Origin: Rariglobus sp041662485
GTDB lineage: Bacteria > Verrucomicrobiota > Verrucomicrobiia > Opitutales > Opitutaceae
Reading direction: 5' to 3'
Length of the DNA stretch: 64,000 bases
Assembly: GCA_041662485.1 (NCBI GenBank)
Contig: JBAZSJ010000003.1
Span: 1 to 64,000 of the forward strand
Shown: one piece after another, positions 34,990-42,957 of the stretch
Layout: every line of letters begins with the position of its first letter
How positions within the stretch are numbered: the stretch's first letter is position 1
Program-made: the position numbers and the translations under genes
Notes under the pieces: model-generated
What the model saw: the letters and a program-made list of their open reading frames with translations, nothing else
What the model was told of the DNA's origin: nothing
The model's database searches: none

Positions 34990-37900
34990 CTACTCCGCCG
35001 TGAGTTCCTTCGTCGAAGGCGGCTCGGGGAGACGCACGACGGGCGGCAGTTTACCGCCGCGCTCGAACACCTTGTAGAGCGTGGGAAGCAGATAAAGCGT
35101 GAGCAGGGTCGAACTCACCAGGCCGCCGATCACGACCGCGGCCAGCGGCTTCTGGATCTCGCTGCCGGGGCCGGTGGCGAACAGCATTGGGATGAGCCCC
35201 AGCGCAGCGACACTCGCTGTGATCAGCACAGGGCGCAGGCGCAAGACCGCGCCTTCAAGCACGGCACGGCCGACCTCCATGCCCTCCCGTCGCAGTTCGT
35301 TGAAGTAGCTCACCATGACAACGCCGTTGAGCACCGCCACGCCGAAGAGCGCGATGAAGCCCACGCTCGCGCTGACACTCAGGTTGAAGTCCCCCACAAC
35401 CAGAGCGACGATGCCGCCGATGAGTGCGAACGGGATATTGAGGAGGATTAGCGTCGCTTGCTTCACCGAGTTGAACGAGCCGAACAGTAGCAGGAAAATC
35501 GCCGCGATGGTGATCGGCACCACGATGGCGAAACGCTTCATGGCCCGCTGCTGGTTCTCGAACTGGCCACCCCAGGTGACGATGTAGCCGGGCGGGAGTT
35601 TGACGACGGCGTCGATCTTCCGTTGAGCCTCGGCGACAAAGCCGCCAAGGTCGCGTCCCGCGACGTTGCACTCAATCACGATACGCCGCTGGCCGGTTTC
35701 CCGGCTGATCTGAGCCGGACCTTCTACAACCTCCACTTTGGCAAGCTGGCCAAGCGGGATCAGCGCGCCGCCGGGTGACGGGACGAGGATTTCTCGGATC
35801 GGTTCCACGTCGTTGCGTGCGTCTTCGGGAAAGCGCACGGACAATCCGAAGACCTTGAGGCCCTCGTAAACCTTGCTTGCCTCCCGGCCGCCGATGGCTG
35901 TCTCGATGATGTCGTGGATGTCGGCGACATTGATGCCGTAGCGGGCGATCTTGTCTCGGTCGATTTCGATCTGAAGGTAGGCGAGGCCGCTGACCTTCTC
36001 GACGTTAATGTCAGTTGCCCCAGGCACTTTGCCGAGAACGCGGGCGATGTCGTCGGCCTTTTGCTTCAGGATGTCGAGGTCGTCGCCGAACAGCTTGATT
36101 CCGATGGCGGATTTTACGCCGCTCACGAGTTCGTCCACGCGCAACGCGATGGGCTGCGAGAAGCTGGAGGCGACGCCGGGCAGGTTAGCCAGTGCCTCGC
36201 GCATCTTTTCCACCAGCTCCTCCTTGGATTTGGTGCCGGTCCATTCCTCGTGCGGCTTGAGTGTCACGATGACATCGCTGATTTCGACGCCCATGGGATC
36301 GGAGGCGATGTCGGCTCGTCCGGTCTTCGAGACCACGTCGATCACCTCGGGGAACTGCTTGAGGATTTTTTCCGCCTCGGTTTGCAGGGCGAGCGACTGT
36401 GGGAGCGAAATACTCGGAATCCGGAACGTCTGCACGGCAACCGAACCTTCGTCGAGCGATGGCAGGAATTCCGTGCCGATGCGCGGCACGAGCGAAAACG
36501 CCCCGCCCAACGCGACCACCGCCGCCGTCAGCACCATCCAAGGATGACGCACGCAGGGTTGGAGCGTCTTGAGGTAAAACTCCTTGAGCCAGCGGATGTG
36601 AAACGGATCGTGCGTATGCGGCTCCTGCTTGAGGAGAAACGTGCAGAGCATGGGCACGAAGGTGAGCGAAAGGATGAGCGAGCCGATGAGCGCGAACGAA
36701 ATCGTGAACGCGAGGGGGGCGAACATCTTGCCCTCGAAGCCTTGCAGCGTGAAGAGCGGCAGAAACACGATGATGATGATCGCGATGCCGAAAACGATGG
36801 GACGGCCCACCTCTTTTGCGGCGTAGAGCACCGTCTCAATTTTCCCTGCGTGGACGTGTTTGAGCTTGTCCGGCGGTTCGGTGAGGTGACGGTGGACGTT
36901 TTCCACCATCACGACCGCGCCATCGACCATCATGCCTATGCCGATGGCGAGACCGCCGAGCGACATGAGGTTGGCGCTGATGCCCTGCCATCTCATCATG
37001 ATGAAGGCGAAGAGCACGGCCAGCGGCAGGATGAGCGTGACGACGATGGCGCTCCGCACGTCGGCGAGGAGCACGATCAGCACGATGAACACGAACACCG
37101 CGCCTTCCTGAAGCGCCTTAGTCACGGTATGGATGGCCTTCTTGACGAGATCGGTGCGGTCGTAAAACGGCACCAGTTCCACGCCTTTCGGCAGCGCTTT
37201 CTGGATGGTGGGCAGCTTCGCCTTCACGGCGTCAACCACGGCGCTTCCGCTGGCGCCCTTGAGCATAAGGACGATGCCGGCGACGGCCTCCCCTTTGCCG
37301 TTGGCGGTAACCGCGCCTTGGCGCAGCTCTGCCCCGATTTTCACCGTCGCCAGGTCCCGGATGTAGATCGGCGTGTGATTCTGGGCGCTGACGATGATGT
37401 TCCCAATGTCGTGCTCGTCTTTGACCAAACCCAGGCCGCGCACGACGTATTGCTCGGACTTGTGTTCGATGAAGTTGCCGCTGGCGTTGGAGTTGTTCTT
37501 TTCCAGCGCCTCGAAAACCTGGGCGAGCGTGATGCCGAACGACGTCAGCCGGTCCGGGTTCACAACGACCTGATACTGTTTCACGAGGCCGCCGAAGGAA
37601 TTCACGTCGGTGACTCCCGGCACGGTGCGGAGCAGAGGACGCACGATGTAGTCCTGGATCGTGCGCAGCTCGGTAGCGTCGTATTTGGGATCGTCGCTGA
37701 CCAACGTGTATTGGAATATCTCCCCTAGGCCCGTGGTGATCGGACCGAGCTGGACATCGACGCCGGCAGGCAGGTCTTCGCGGGCACTTTGCAGGCGTTC
37801 GTTGACGAGCTGGCGGGCGAAGTAGTCGTCCACCCCGTCCTCAAACACGATGGTAATGGCGGCGAGACCGAGCTTTGACACGGAGCGGACTTCCGTGAGC

Positions 37901-38133
37901 CGGGGCAGGCCGGCGATGGCCATCTCGATGGGGCGGGTGATGAGTTTTTCGACCTCGGGCGGCGACATGGCGCCGGCGGTGGCGAGCACCTGGACCTGCA
38001 CGTTCGTCACGTCGGGGAACGCATCGATGGGGATCTGCTTGAGCGCCATGAGGCCGAACCCCGTAAGTCCGAGGACCGCGAGGATGACCAGCATGCGCTG
38101 GCGGACGGAGAAATTAAGGATGGAATTGATCAT
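34990..38133 (-). CDS. czcA: Divalent-metal RND efflux transporter (CzcA-like)
   Basis: 1047 residues. HME-RND start (FSVRQRMLVILAVLGLTGFG, KQIPIDAFPDVTNVQVQVLA). The TM4 relay motif AIGIGMMVDGAVVMVENVHR has the VDGAVVMVEN form of CzcA-type Zn/Co/Cd pumps. The C-terminal half contains LFGSFNSVKQATLILLNIPF and ALFGVAVLNGVVMVSYFNEL. Full length. It follows the adaptor and outer-membrane genes on the minus strand in the order C-B-A, so this is a complete czcCBA-type operon. Substrate specificity (Zn, Co, Cd, Ni) cannot be set from sequence alone. Confidence 0.9.
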   Translation of the reverse strand: MINSILNFSVRQRMLVILAVLGLTGFGLMALKQIPIDAFPDVTNVQVQVLATAGAMSPPEVEKLITRPIEMAIAGLPRLTEVRSVSKLGLAAITIVFEDGVDDYFARQLVNERLQSAREDLPAGVDVQLGPITTGLGEIFQYTLVSDDPKYDATELRTIQDYIVRPLLRTVPGVTDVNSFGGLVKQYQVVVNPDRLTSFGITLAQVFEALEKNNSNASGNFIEHKSEQYVVRGLGLVKDEHDIGNIIVSAQNHTPIYIRDLATVKIGAELRQGAVTANGKGEAVAGIVLMLKGASGSAVVDAVKAKLPTIQKALPKGVELVPFYDRTDLVKKAIHTVTKALQEGAVFVFIVLIVLLADVRSAIVVTLILPLAVLFAFIMMRWQGISANLMSLGGLAIGIGMMVDGAVVMVENVHRHLTEPPDKLKHVHAGKIETVLYAAKEVGRPIVFGIAIIIIVFLPLFTLQGFEGKMFAPLAFTISFALIGSLILSLTFVPMLCTFLLKQEPHTHDPFHIRWLKEFYLKTLQPCVRHPWMVLTAAVVALGGAFSLVPRIGTEFLPSLDEGSVAVQTFRIPSISLPQSLALQTEAEKILKQFPEVIDVVSKTGRADIASDPMGVEISDVIVTLKPHEEWTGTKSKEELVEKMREALANLPGVASSFSQPIALRVDELVSGVKSAIGIKLFGDDLDILKQKADDIARVLGKVPGATDINVEKVSGLAYLQIEIDRDKIARYGINVADIHDIIETAIGGREASKVYEGLKVFGLSVRFPEDARNDVEPIREILVPSPGGALIPLGQLAKVEVVEGPAQISRETGQRRIVIECNVAGRDLGGFVAEAQRKIDAVVKLPPGYIVTWGGQFENQQRAMKRFAIVVPITIAAIFLLLFGSFNSVKQATLILLNIPFALIGGIVALVVGDFNLSVSASVGFIALFGVAVLNGVVMVSYFNELRREGMEVGRAVLEGAVLRLRPVLITASVAALGLIPMLFATGPGSEIQKPLAAVVIGGLVSSTLLTLYLLPTLYKVFERGGKLPPVVRLPEPPSTKELTAE

Positions 38134-38135
38134 GA

Positions 38136-39080
38136 TTATTCCTCCCCGAGTTCGCCTTTGAGCAGTTCGGACTTCAGGATGAAGCTGCCGTCGGTGACGA
38201 CGCGCTCGCCCGCCTTGAGGCCGGTCAGCACTTGCATGCGCCCGTGTTGCTCCATGCCGGTCGTGATGACGCGCTTTTCAAACGTCGTGTCGCTGAGCGC
38301 GACAAAGACGATTTTATCGTTTTCCAGGGTTTGCAGCGCCTGATCGGAAACGATCAGAACGTCTTTGAGGGCGGTCGTGGCGATTTCCACATCGGTGAAC
38401 ATGCCCGGCTTGAGCCGACCGTCGGCGTTGCTGACCTCGATGCGTGTCTCAAGGGTGCGGGATTCCGCTTCCACACGGTTGCTCAGAAGCGTGACTTTTC
38501 CGGGAAACTTCTCTCCGGGATAGGCGAGCACGGTGAAAAAGGCTTCCTGACCGGCATGCACGGCACCGATGTCGCGTTCCTTGATTTCGGCGATCACCCA
38601 CAGGTCTGTGGGATCGCTGATGGTGTAAATAGCGGTGTCCTTGCCGATCAGTTCACCCGGCGTGCTGTTGCGTTCAATGATGATGCCGTCAATCGGAGCC
38701 TTTAATTCCAGCGACTTGCCGAGCAACTCCGGCGTCTGCACGAGCGCCAGCACATCGCCGGCTTTCACTCGGTCGTTCAGATCGACGTTGAGCTTGGTGA
38801 GCCGACCTTCGAACGTGGTGGTGACCTTGGCGGTTTTGTTGAGGTTGTCGCCAATGCGACCGACGGCCTTGAGGGTCAGATCAAGACTGCCCAGCGCCAC
38901 AACTTCGGTCTGAAGGGTGACATGGGCGAGACTTTCCTTGGTCAGCGTGACGACGTTTTCCTCGTGTTTGGAGGGGGCTTCCGTTTCCGGTTGGGCGGAG
39001 GCGGTTTCTTTTTTGCCGCAGCCGCTCAAGGTGACGAGCAGGGCGATGGCGAGGGGATGGATGAGATGGTATGGTTTCAT
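38136..39080 (-). CDS. czcB: Periplasmic adaptor of RND efflux (CzcB-like lipoprotein)
   Basis: 314 residues from the ATG at 39080, which opens a lipoprotein signal (IALLVTLSGCGKKE, lipobox LSGC). A longer frame upstream is only the antisense of czcC. Body motifs: VGRIGDNLNKTAKVTTTFEG, DVLALVQTPELLGKSLELKA, PIDGIIIERNSTPGELIGKD, DLWVIAEIKERDIGAVHAGQ and RLKPGMFTDVEI. It bridges CzcA and CzcC. It ends two bases before the czcA start and begins eight bases after the czcC stop. Confidence 0.9.
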   Translation of the reverse strand: MKPYHLIHPLAIALLVTLSGCGKKETASAQPETEAPSKHEENVVTLTKESLAHVTLQTEVVALGSLDLTLKAVGRIGDNLNKTAKVTTTFEGRLTKLNVDLNDRVKAGDVLALVQTPELLGKSLELKAPIDGIIIERNSTPGELIGKDTAIYTISDPTDLWVIAEIKERDIGAVHAGQEAFFTVLAYPGEKFPGKVTLLSNRVEAESRTLETRIEVSNADGRLKPGMFTDVEIATTALKDVLIVSDQALQTLENDKIVFVALSDTTFEKRVITTGMEQHGRMQVLTGLKAGERVVTDGSFILKSELLKGELGEE

Positions 39081-39088
39081 AAAAGGAT

Positions 39089-40357
39089 TCACTTGGAGTT
39101 GGTGGAGGCGGATTCGAGAGGGGCGCCGACGGCCGATTCGAGTTCGGCACGACTGACGGCGACGTCGGCGACGGCCTCCTGGTAGTCGGATAGCGTGTCG
39201 AAGTAGGTGCGGCGGGCGTCGAGATAGATGAGGAGCGACGTGGCGTTTTGCGCATAGCCGCGTTCGGCCTGCTCGACGACGGCCTTGAGCTGGTCGAGGT
39301 AGGCGGGCGTGTAGAGGGCGAGCTGCCCGTGCGCCGTCTCCAGCCGGGTGGCGGCCTGCGTCACGGCCCAGACGATCTCGCGGCGGAGTTTTTCCGTCTC
39401 GGCCTGCACCTTTCTCTGTTCGGCGCTGGCGGCGAGGATTTCGCCACGGCCATAGTTTTTTCCAGCGAGGGGGATCGTCACGCTTACGCCGATGATCTGC
39501 TCGGACTTGCTGTATTCGAGCGAGGGGCCGGCGGTGATGTCGGGTTTGCGGGCGAGACGGGCCTTGCGGACGTTCAGCCTCGCGATCTCGGCCTGCAACG
39601 TCTGCACGCGCAGGCTTGGGTTCGAGGCCAGCGCTTGCGTCACCCAATCGGAGAGCGGGCGGTCCGGCACGGGGGCGTTTGTTTCGCCGGTGACGTCCAG
39701 CGGTGCCGACGGATCGCGGCCGAGGAGGGCGTTCAACTCGACGCGGGCGGAGGCGATCCGGCCGTGGGCGGAATTGAGGAGCTTCCGGGCGTTGATGACG
39801 TCGCCCTGGCTTTTGACCGCCTCGAAATCGGAGGCGTAGCCGCTTTCGGCGCGTTTGGCGGCCGACTGGCGGAAGGTCTCGGCGGATTCGAGCTGTTGGT
39901 GTCGCAGACCGACGATGTTCTGGGCGGCCAGCAATTCATGGAACGCCTTCCGCACGGCGGCGGCGACCTGGAAGCGCAGGCCTTCGATGGCGAGAGCGCG
40001 CAACTCGACGTTGCGCTCGGCCAACGACACGAGCAGCTCGCGTTTGCCGGGGAATGGAAAGGTCTGAGCGAGCGCGATGCCGCCGAGGAACTCGTGGCGG
40101 GCGCCGTCGCTTTCGCGTAGCCGTCGGATGCCGGGGGACAAAGTCAGTTCGGGAGCGGGCCGGGTCTGGGTGGTTAGCACGGCGGCCTTTGCGGAGTCGA
40201 TATCGGCCTCGATGGCTTGGAGCGCGGGGCTTTGGGCCAAGGCCTCAGCCAGCGCGGCGGGCAACGTCAGGGATTCCCCTGCAAAAATGGACGGTCGCGC
40301 CAGTAAGAGAGCGGCCCCTATGGAAAGAAAAAGAACGGGTGATTTGAAAACAGTCAT
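39089..40357 (-). CDS. czcC: Outer-membrane efflux protein, TolC family (CzcC-like)
   Basis: 422 residues from the ATG at 40357, giving a signal peptide (SPVLFLSIGAALLLARPSIF). The frame can be extended to 40405 but without a better signal. TolC-family repeats: LPAALAEALAQSPALQAIEA, RPAPELTLSPGIRRL, GYASDFEAVKSQGDVINARK and GYAQNATSLLIYLDARRTYF. It forms the exit channel for the CzcBA pump. First of the czcCBA genes; a small exported protein gene lies ~120 bases upstream in the same direction. Confidence 0.88.
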   Translation of the reverse strand: MTVFKSPVLFLSIGAALLLARPSIFAGESLTLPAALAEALAQSPALQAIEADIDSAKAAVLTTQTRPAPELTLSPGIRRLRESDGARHEFLGGIALAQTFPFPGKRELLVSLAERNVELRALAIEGLRFQVAAAVRKAFHELLAAQNIVGLRHQQLESAETFRQSAAKRAESGYASDFEAVKSQGDVINARKLLNSAHGRIASARVELNALLGRDPSAPLDVTGETNAPVPDRPLSDWVTQALASNPSLRVQTLQAEIARLNVRKARLARKPDITAGPSLEYSKSEQIIGVSVTIPLAGKNYGRGEILAASAEQRKVQAETEKLRREIVWAVTQAATRLETAHGQLALYTPAYLDQLKAVVEQAERGYAQNATSLLIYLDARRTYFDTLSDYQEAVADVAVSRAELESAVGAPLESASTNSK

Positions 40358-40476
40358 GGTGATTGAAAAACGGTGGATGGACGAAAACGAACATGGCATG
40401 GCCATGGAAACGGCGGGACGCGCGCAGGCGTCGGCGCAGGAATGGGAAAACGTCTGTCAGCCCTCGCGAGGACCGA

Positions 40477-40863
40477 TCAGACCAAGGCGGAAGGTGCGCG
40501 CGGCGAAGGAGCCGCACGGCGCGCAAAGTGCCACATGGGCACCCAGGCAAGGGGACGCTCGAATGCTCTGACTGACGCTATTGGCTCAACGATAGAAGCC
40601 GGAACGACAAGCTGGAGGCAAAGAAGATGCACGCAGGCCAACAGATTGGGCGCTGGCGCTTTGATAGATTTATGGGAGGGCCTTGCCGTGGTTTCTTCCA
40701 CGGTTTTACACCCGTCCATGGAGCAGGCGCTCCCGATATCAGAGCATCGGGAGTCAGGGCCGTGGGCGGAGATCAGATCGGCCGCCTCCAAACCGCAATG
40801 CAGCGTCGCCGGCAGCCATAGGGCCAGCAGCAGCAGACAGAGATAGCGGCAGGAACGATTCAC
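40477..40863 (-). CDS. Small exported Cys-containing protein (paralogue of 26038-26439)
   Basis: 128 residues using a GTG at 40863; the frame is longer upstream but has no methionine near the signal peptide. Signal peptide YLCLLLLALWLPATLHCGLE. The mature part has cysteines in SRCSDIGSACSMDGC and ends with WVPMWHFARRAAPSPRAP. The pattern LWxPATxxCxLxAAxLI and the WxFxRRAA ending match the protein before feoA. It lies directly upstream of czcCBA, so this unnamed family seems to travel with metal operons. Its function is unknown; periplasmic metal binding is a guess. Confidence 0.6.
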   Translation of the reverse strand: MNRSCRYLCLLLLALWLPATLHCGLEAADLISAHGPDSRCSDIGSACSMDGCKTVEETTARPSHKSIKAPAPNLLACVHLLCLQLVVPASIVEPIASVRAFERPLAWVPMWHFARRAAPSPRAPSALV

Positions 40864-40947
40864 GAGCGGAAAGCAGTCCGGTGGGTTAATCCCTGTCAAA
40901 CGCGAACTCGATTCTCTGGATAGTCGGCCCCACTGTGAAATCTTCCC

Positions 40948-40982
40948 ATTACGTAAATCGCCGTTACGTAAAGTAACGTAAT
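40948..40982. promoter_or_regulatory. Array of TTACGTAA palindromes upstream of the czc genes
   Basis: TTACGTAA occurs at 40949-40956 and 40964-40971, with an inverted TAACGTAAT at 40974-40982, so the segment is a set of overlapping dyads. It lies ~85-120 bases before the start at 40863. It looks like a multi-site operator for the czc promoter. The regulator is not identified. Confidence 0.5.
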
Positions 40983-41055
40983 GCAGTGAATCAAATTCAT
41001 GGTGTAGATACCCGAAATAGGCGATTTCCATCCACAAGTCAGAGGCCATTCCACC

Positions 41056-41113
41056 GCGGAAGCCTTCCTTCCGGGTGCTGGCTTTATGCCCCACCCGGAA
41101 GGAAGGCTTCCGC
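41056..41113. repeat. Perfect 22-bp inverted repeat (strong hairpin)
   Basis: Arms at 41056-41077 and 41092-41113 are perfect complements over 22 bp (start GCGGAAGCCTTCC, end GGAAGGCTTCCGC), with a 14-base loop. There is no T-run on either side. It lies in the 340-base gap between two minus-strand transcription units (41203 and 40863). It could be a terminator without U-tract, an RNA-stabilising element or a short palindromic mobile repeat. No second copy was seen in the window. Confidence 0.75.
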
Positions 41114-41202
41114 TAGCCAAAGGTTTCTCATAGCCCTAGATCCAAATTAGGACACTACCGAGCTTCCGGTGTGTAGAGGCCTGACGGGTCCGGAAAAAGT
41201 GC

Positions 41203-42231
41203 TCAGTTTTTTTGAAGCACAAGAGTCATGCCGCACTTGGGGCACTCTTGACCGGATTTGGAGGAGGTGACTTCCGGGTGCATGGGGCATGCATAAGTCA
41301 TGTTCATCCCGTGATGGGCATGATCAGAATCCAGCGCATCGGATTTTGCGGGAGCAGCCATGAGGCCGAAGCTGGCAAATTCGTCCTGTCCCCACATATG
41401 GACCTGCACATAAAATTTGAAGAACCCGGCCTTGGTCGGTTCCAAGTGAAAACGCAGATCAGGGCCGCCGATATCATCCTTTGATTTCGGCTCCATTCCC
41501 ATCGGGTGAACGTGAACAACGGATTGAAGATCAGGGGTGAAGGCGACGCCATGGGCAAAGGCTCCCATGATGGGTTCCAGATTTCTCGCAGGAGCGCCAC
41601 CAGGCTTGGTTACATGCACGGAAACCTCTGATGCAGCACCCGCTGTGAGAGGTTGGTCGGCAGGAATTTTGAGATCAAAATGATAACCATCCACGATTGC
41701 CGTAAAATTCGTGGATAGATCAATTTTCTGGGTCTCACCAGCCACGGTAAAAGTAGTTCGGGCATATTCTTGCTTGCCTGTGGCCTTGGGATGCAGATCA
41801 GCAAACACCGTGTAATTGCCGCCGAGCTTCGGGTGGAATGTGAACGTCCATTCCCCGGGGGCGGTTTCAACAGGATGCTCATGCGTATAGCTGGTAAGAC
41901 TGGCATCCACGATGAGCAAATGCACGAGCTTGGTATGCGCCACTTCAAGATCGGATGATGTGACCGGCTTGCCCTCTCTGGTGGTAAGTTTGACGACGAC
42001 CGGCACGTTCTCGCCGGCGACGGGAGGTTGCGCCGGTAGGAAGCTGACTTGCACGGTTGGCGCACCGGAGACTTCACCCTTGCCGTCGCTCATTTCATCG
42101 CCGGGCATGGACATGGCGGAGGAGTTTTCTCCGGGCATTTTGTGCTCTTGAGCTGACAGCGGGGTGAGCAAACCCACCGTTAAAACGGCAAACAGCAGAT
42201 TACGGGGCTTGGAGGAGAATTTGAAGTTCAT
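41203..42231 (-). CDS. Exported protein with C-terminal heavy-metal-binding domain
   Basis: 342 residues with a signal peptide (NLLFAVLTVGLLTPLSAQEH). The mature start is Met/His-rich (MPGENSSAMSMPGDEM). Two Ig-like beta domains follow: VQVSFLPAQPPVAGENVPVV ... HLLIVDASLTSYTHEHPVET and a similar second half with VVHVHPMGM. The end is the HMBD motif YACPMHPEV...CPKCGMTLVLQ (~315-340), as in CusB-type adaptors. It is likely a periplasmic copper/metal-binding protein. It lies downstream of the cnr-type operon in the same direction, with a small helical exported protein gene between. Confidence 0.75.
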   Translation of the reverse strand: MNFKFSSKPRNLLFAVLTVGLLTPLSAQEHKMPGENSSAMSMPGDEMSDGKGEVSGAPTVQVSFLPAQPPVAGENVPVVVKLTTREGKPVTSSDLEVAHTKLVHLLIVDASLTSYTHEHPVETAPGEWTFTFHPKLGGNYTVFADLHPKATGKQEYARTTFTVAGETQKIDLSTNFTAIVDGYHFDLKIPADQPLTAGAASEVSVHVTKPGGAPARNLEPIMGAFAHGVAFTPDLQSVVHVHPMGMEPKSKDDIGGPDLRFHLEPTKAGFFKFYVQVHMWGQDEFASFGLMAAPAKSDALDSDHAHHGMNMTYACPMHPEVTSSKSGQECPKCGMTLVLQKN

Positions 42232-42332
42232 GATATTGGAGAAACCGACTGCGGTTAAATCAAAGGCAAACTAGCTTGTCGTTCATCCGACGGGACCGGG
42301 ATATTGAACAACGGTTCATTTCAAACCGGAGT

Positions 42333-42396
42333 ATTTTGGGGTGAAGGCCGCTTGCCGCTCCGTTCTGGAGAGCGCTTCACGCCCTCACCCCAAAAT
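42333..42396. terminator. Long stem-loop between two minus-strand genes
   Basis: ATTTTGGGGTGA (42333-42344) pairs perfectly with TCACCCCAAAAT (42385-42396). The 40 bases between can form a further imperfect stem (CGCTCC/GGAGAGCG). Read on the minus strand the stem ends in an A/T-rich arm, so it may terminate or attenuate transcription between the genes at 42421 and 41203. Confidence 0.55.
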
Positions 42397-42420
42397 CTGC
42401 ATAGACTAAAAGGCGGCGGC

Positions 42421-42882
42421 TTACTTCATGCCCTGCATTCCGCTCATATCGTGCTTGGGCATCGCAGCCGGGTATTGCGCCACGATCTGCTCCAGAATGA
42501 CCTGGAGCCTTCTGAAGTTCAACGCGGTCGCGGCCTTGTCATTGGCGTCTCCGGACTTGTCCAGACGGTCGGCAAGCGAGGCGACAAACTTGGCGTTCGC
42601 CTTGATCTTGCTGAGTTTGTCCGCGGGCAAATCGGTTGATTTATCGGCGAGGGCGTTGACCAAATCACGAATGGCAAAAGCCGCCTCATGCACGTGATCG
42701 AGCTTTCCCGCCGTGACCATCTGGTCCAGTTCATCTTCCTGGGTTTTGACCGCCTGCAGGATTGCAGGAACGGTGTCTGGAATTTTGATCTTGGACTCTT
42801 CTTCTTCGGCCGAGGCTGTCGGCACCAGGCGAATGGCAAGTGCCATGAGGAGCAGTATGCTGGAGACTTTGAACTTTTTCAT
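42421..42882 (-). CDS. Exported all-helical protein, possible metal-binding
   Basis: 153 residues. Signal peptide SSILLLMALAIRLVPTASAE. The mature protein is predicted mostly helical (AILQAVKTQEDELDQMVTAG, AAFAIRDLVNALADKSTDLP, LNFRRLQVILEQIVAQY), resembling a four-helix bundle, with a Met/His tail MPKHDMSGMQGMK. Located 76 bases after the stop of the third RND transporter gene, so probably its last operon member. Not recognised; a periplasmic metal-buffer role is an inference from the tail and the context. Confidence 0.6.
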   Translation of the reverse strand: MKKFKVSSILLLMALAIRLVPTASAEEEESKIKIPDTVPAILQAVKTQEDELDQMVTAGKLDHVHEAAFAIRDLVNALADKSTDLPADKLSKIKANAKFVASLADRLDKSGDANDKAATALNFRRLQVILEQIVAQYPAAMPKHDMSGMQGMK

Positions 42883-42957
42883 GAGTTTATCGTTGTTGAA
42901 TCGGTTAGTTGTTTAACGGGTGGATAAAACGGAGGCGGTAACCGTGACCGCCTACGC

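Noticed and set aside
35914..37728. 604-codon plus-strand open frame opposite the CzcA-like gene
   Set aside because: It is the antisense of a well-conserved RND transporter gene; the translation is low-complexity Arg/Asp/His-rich with no domain.
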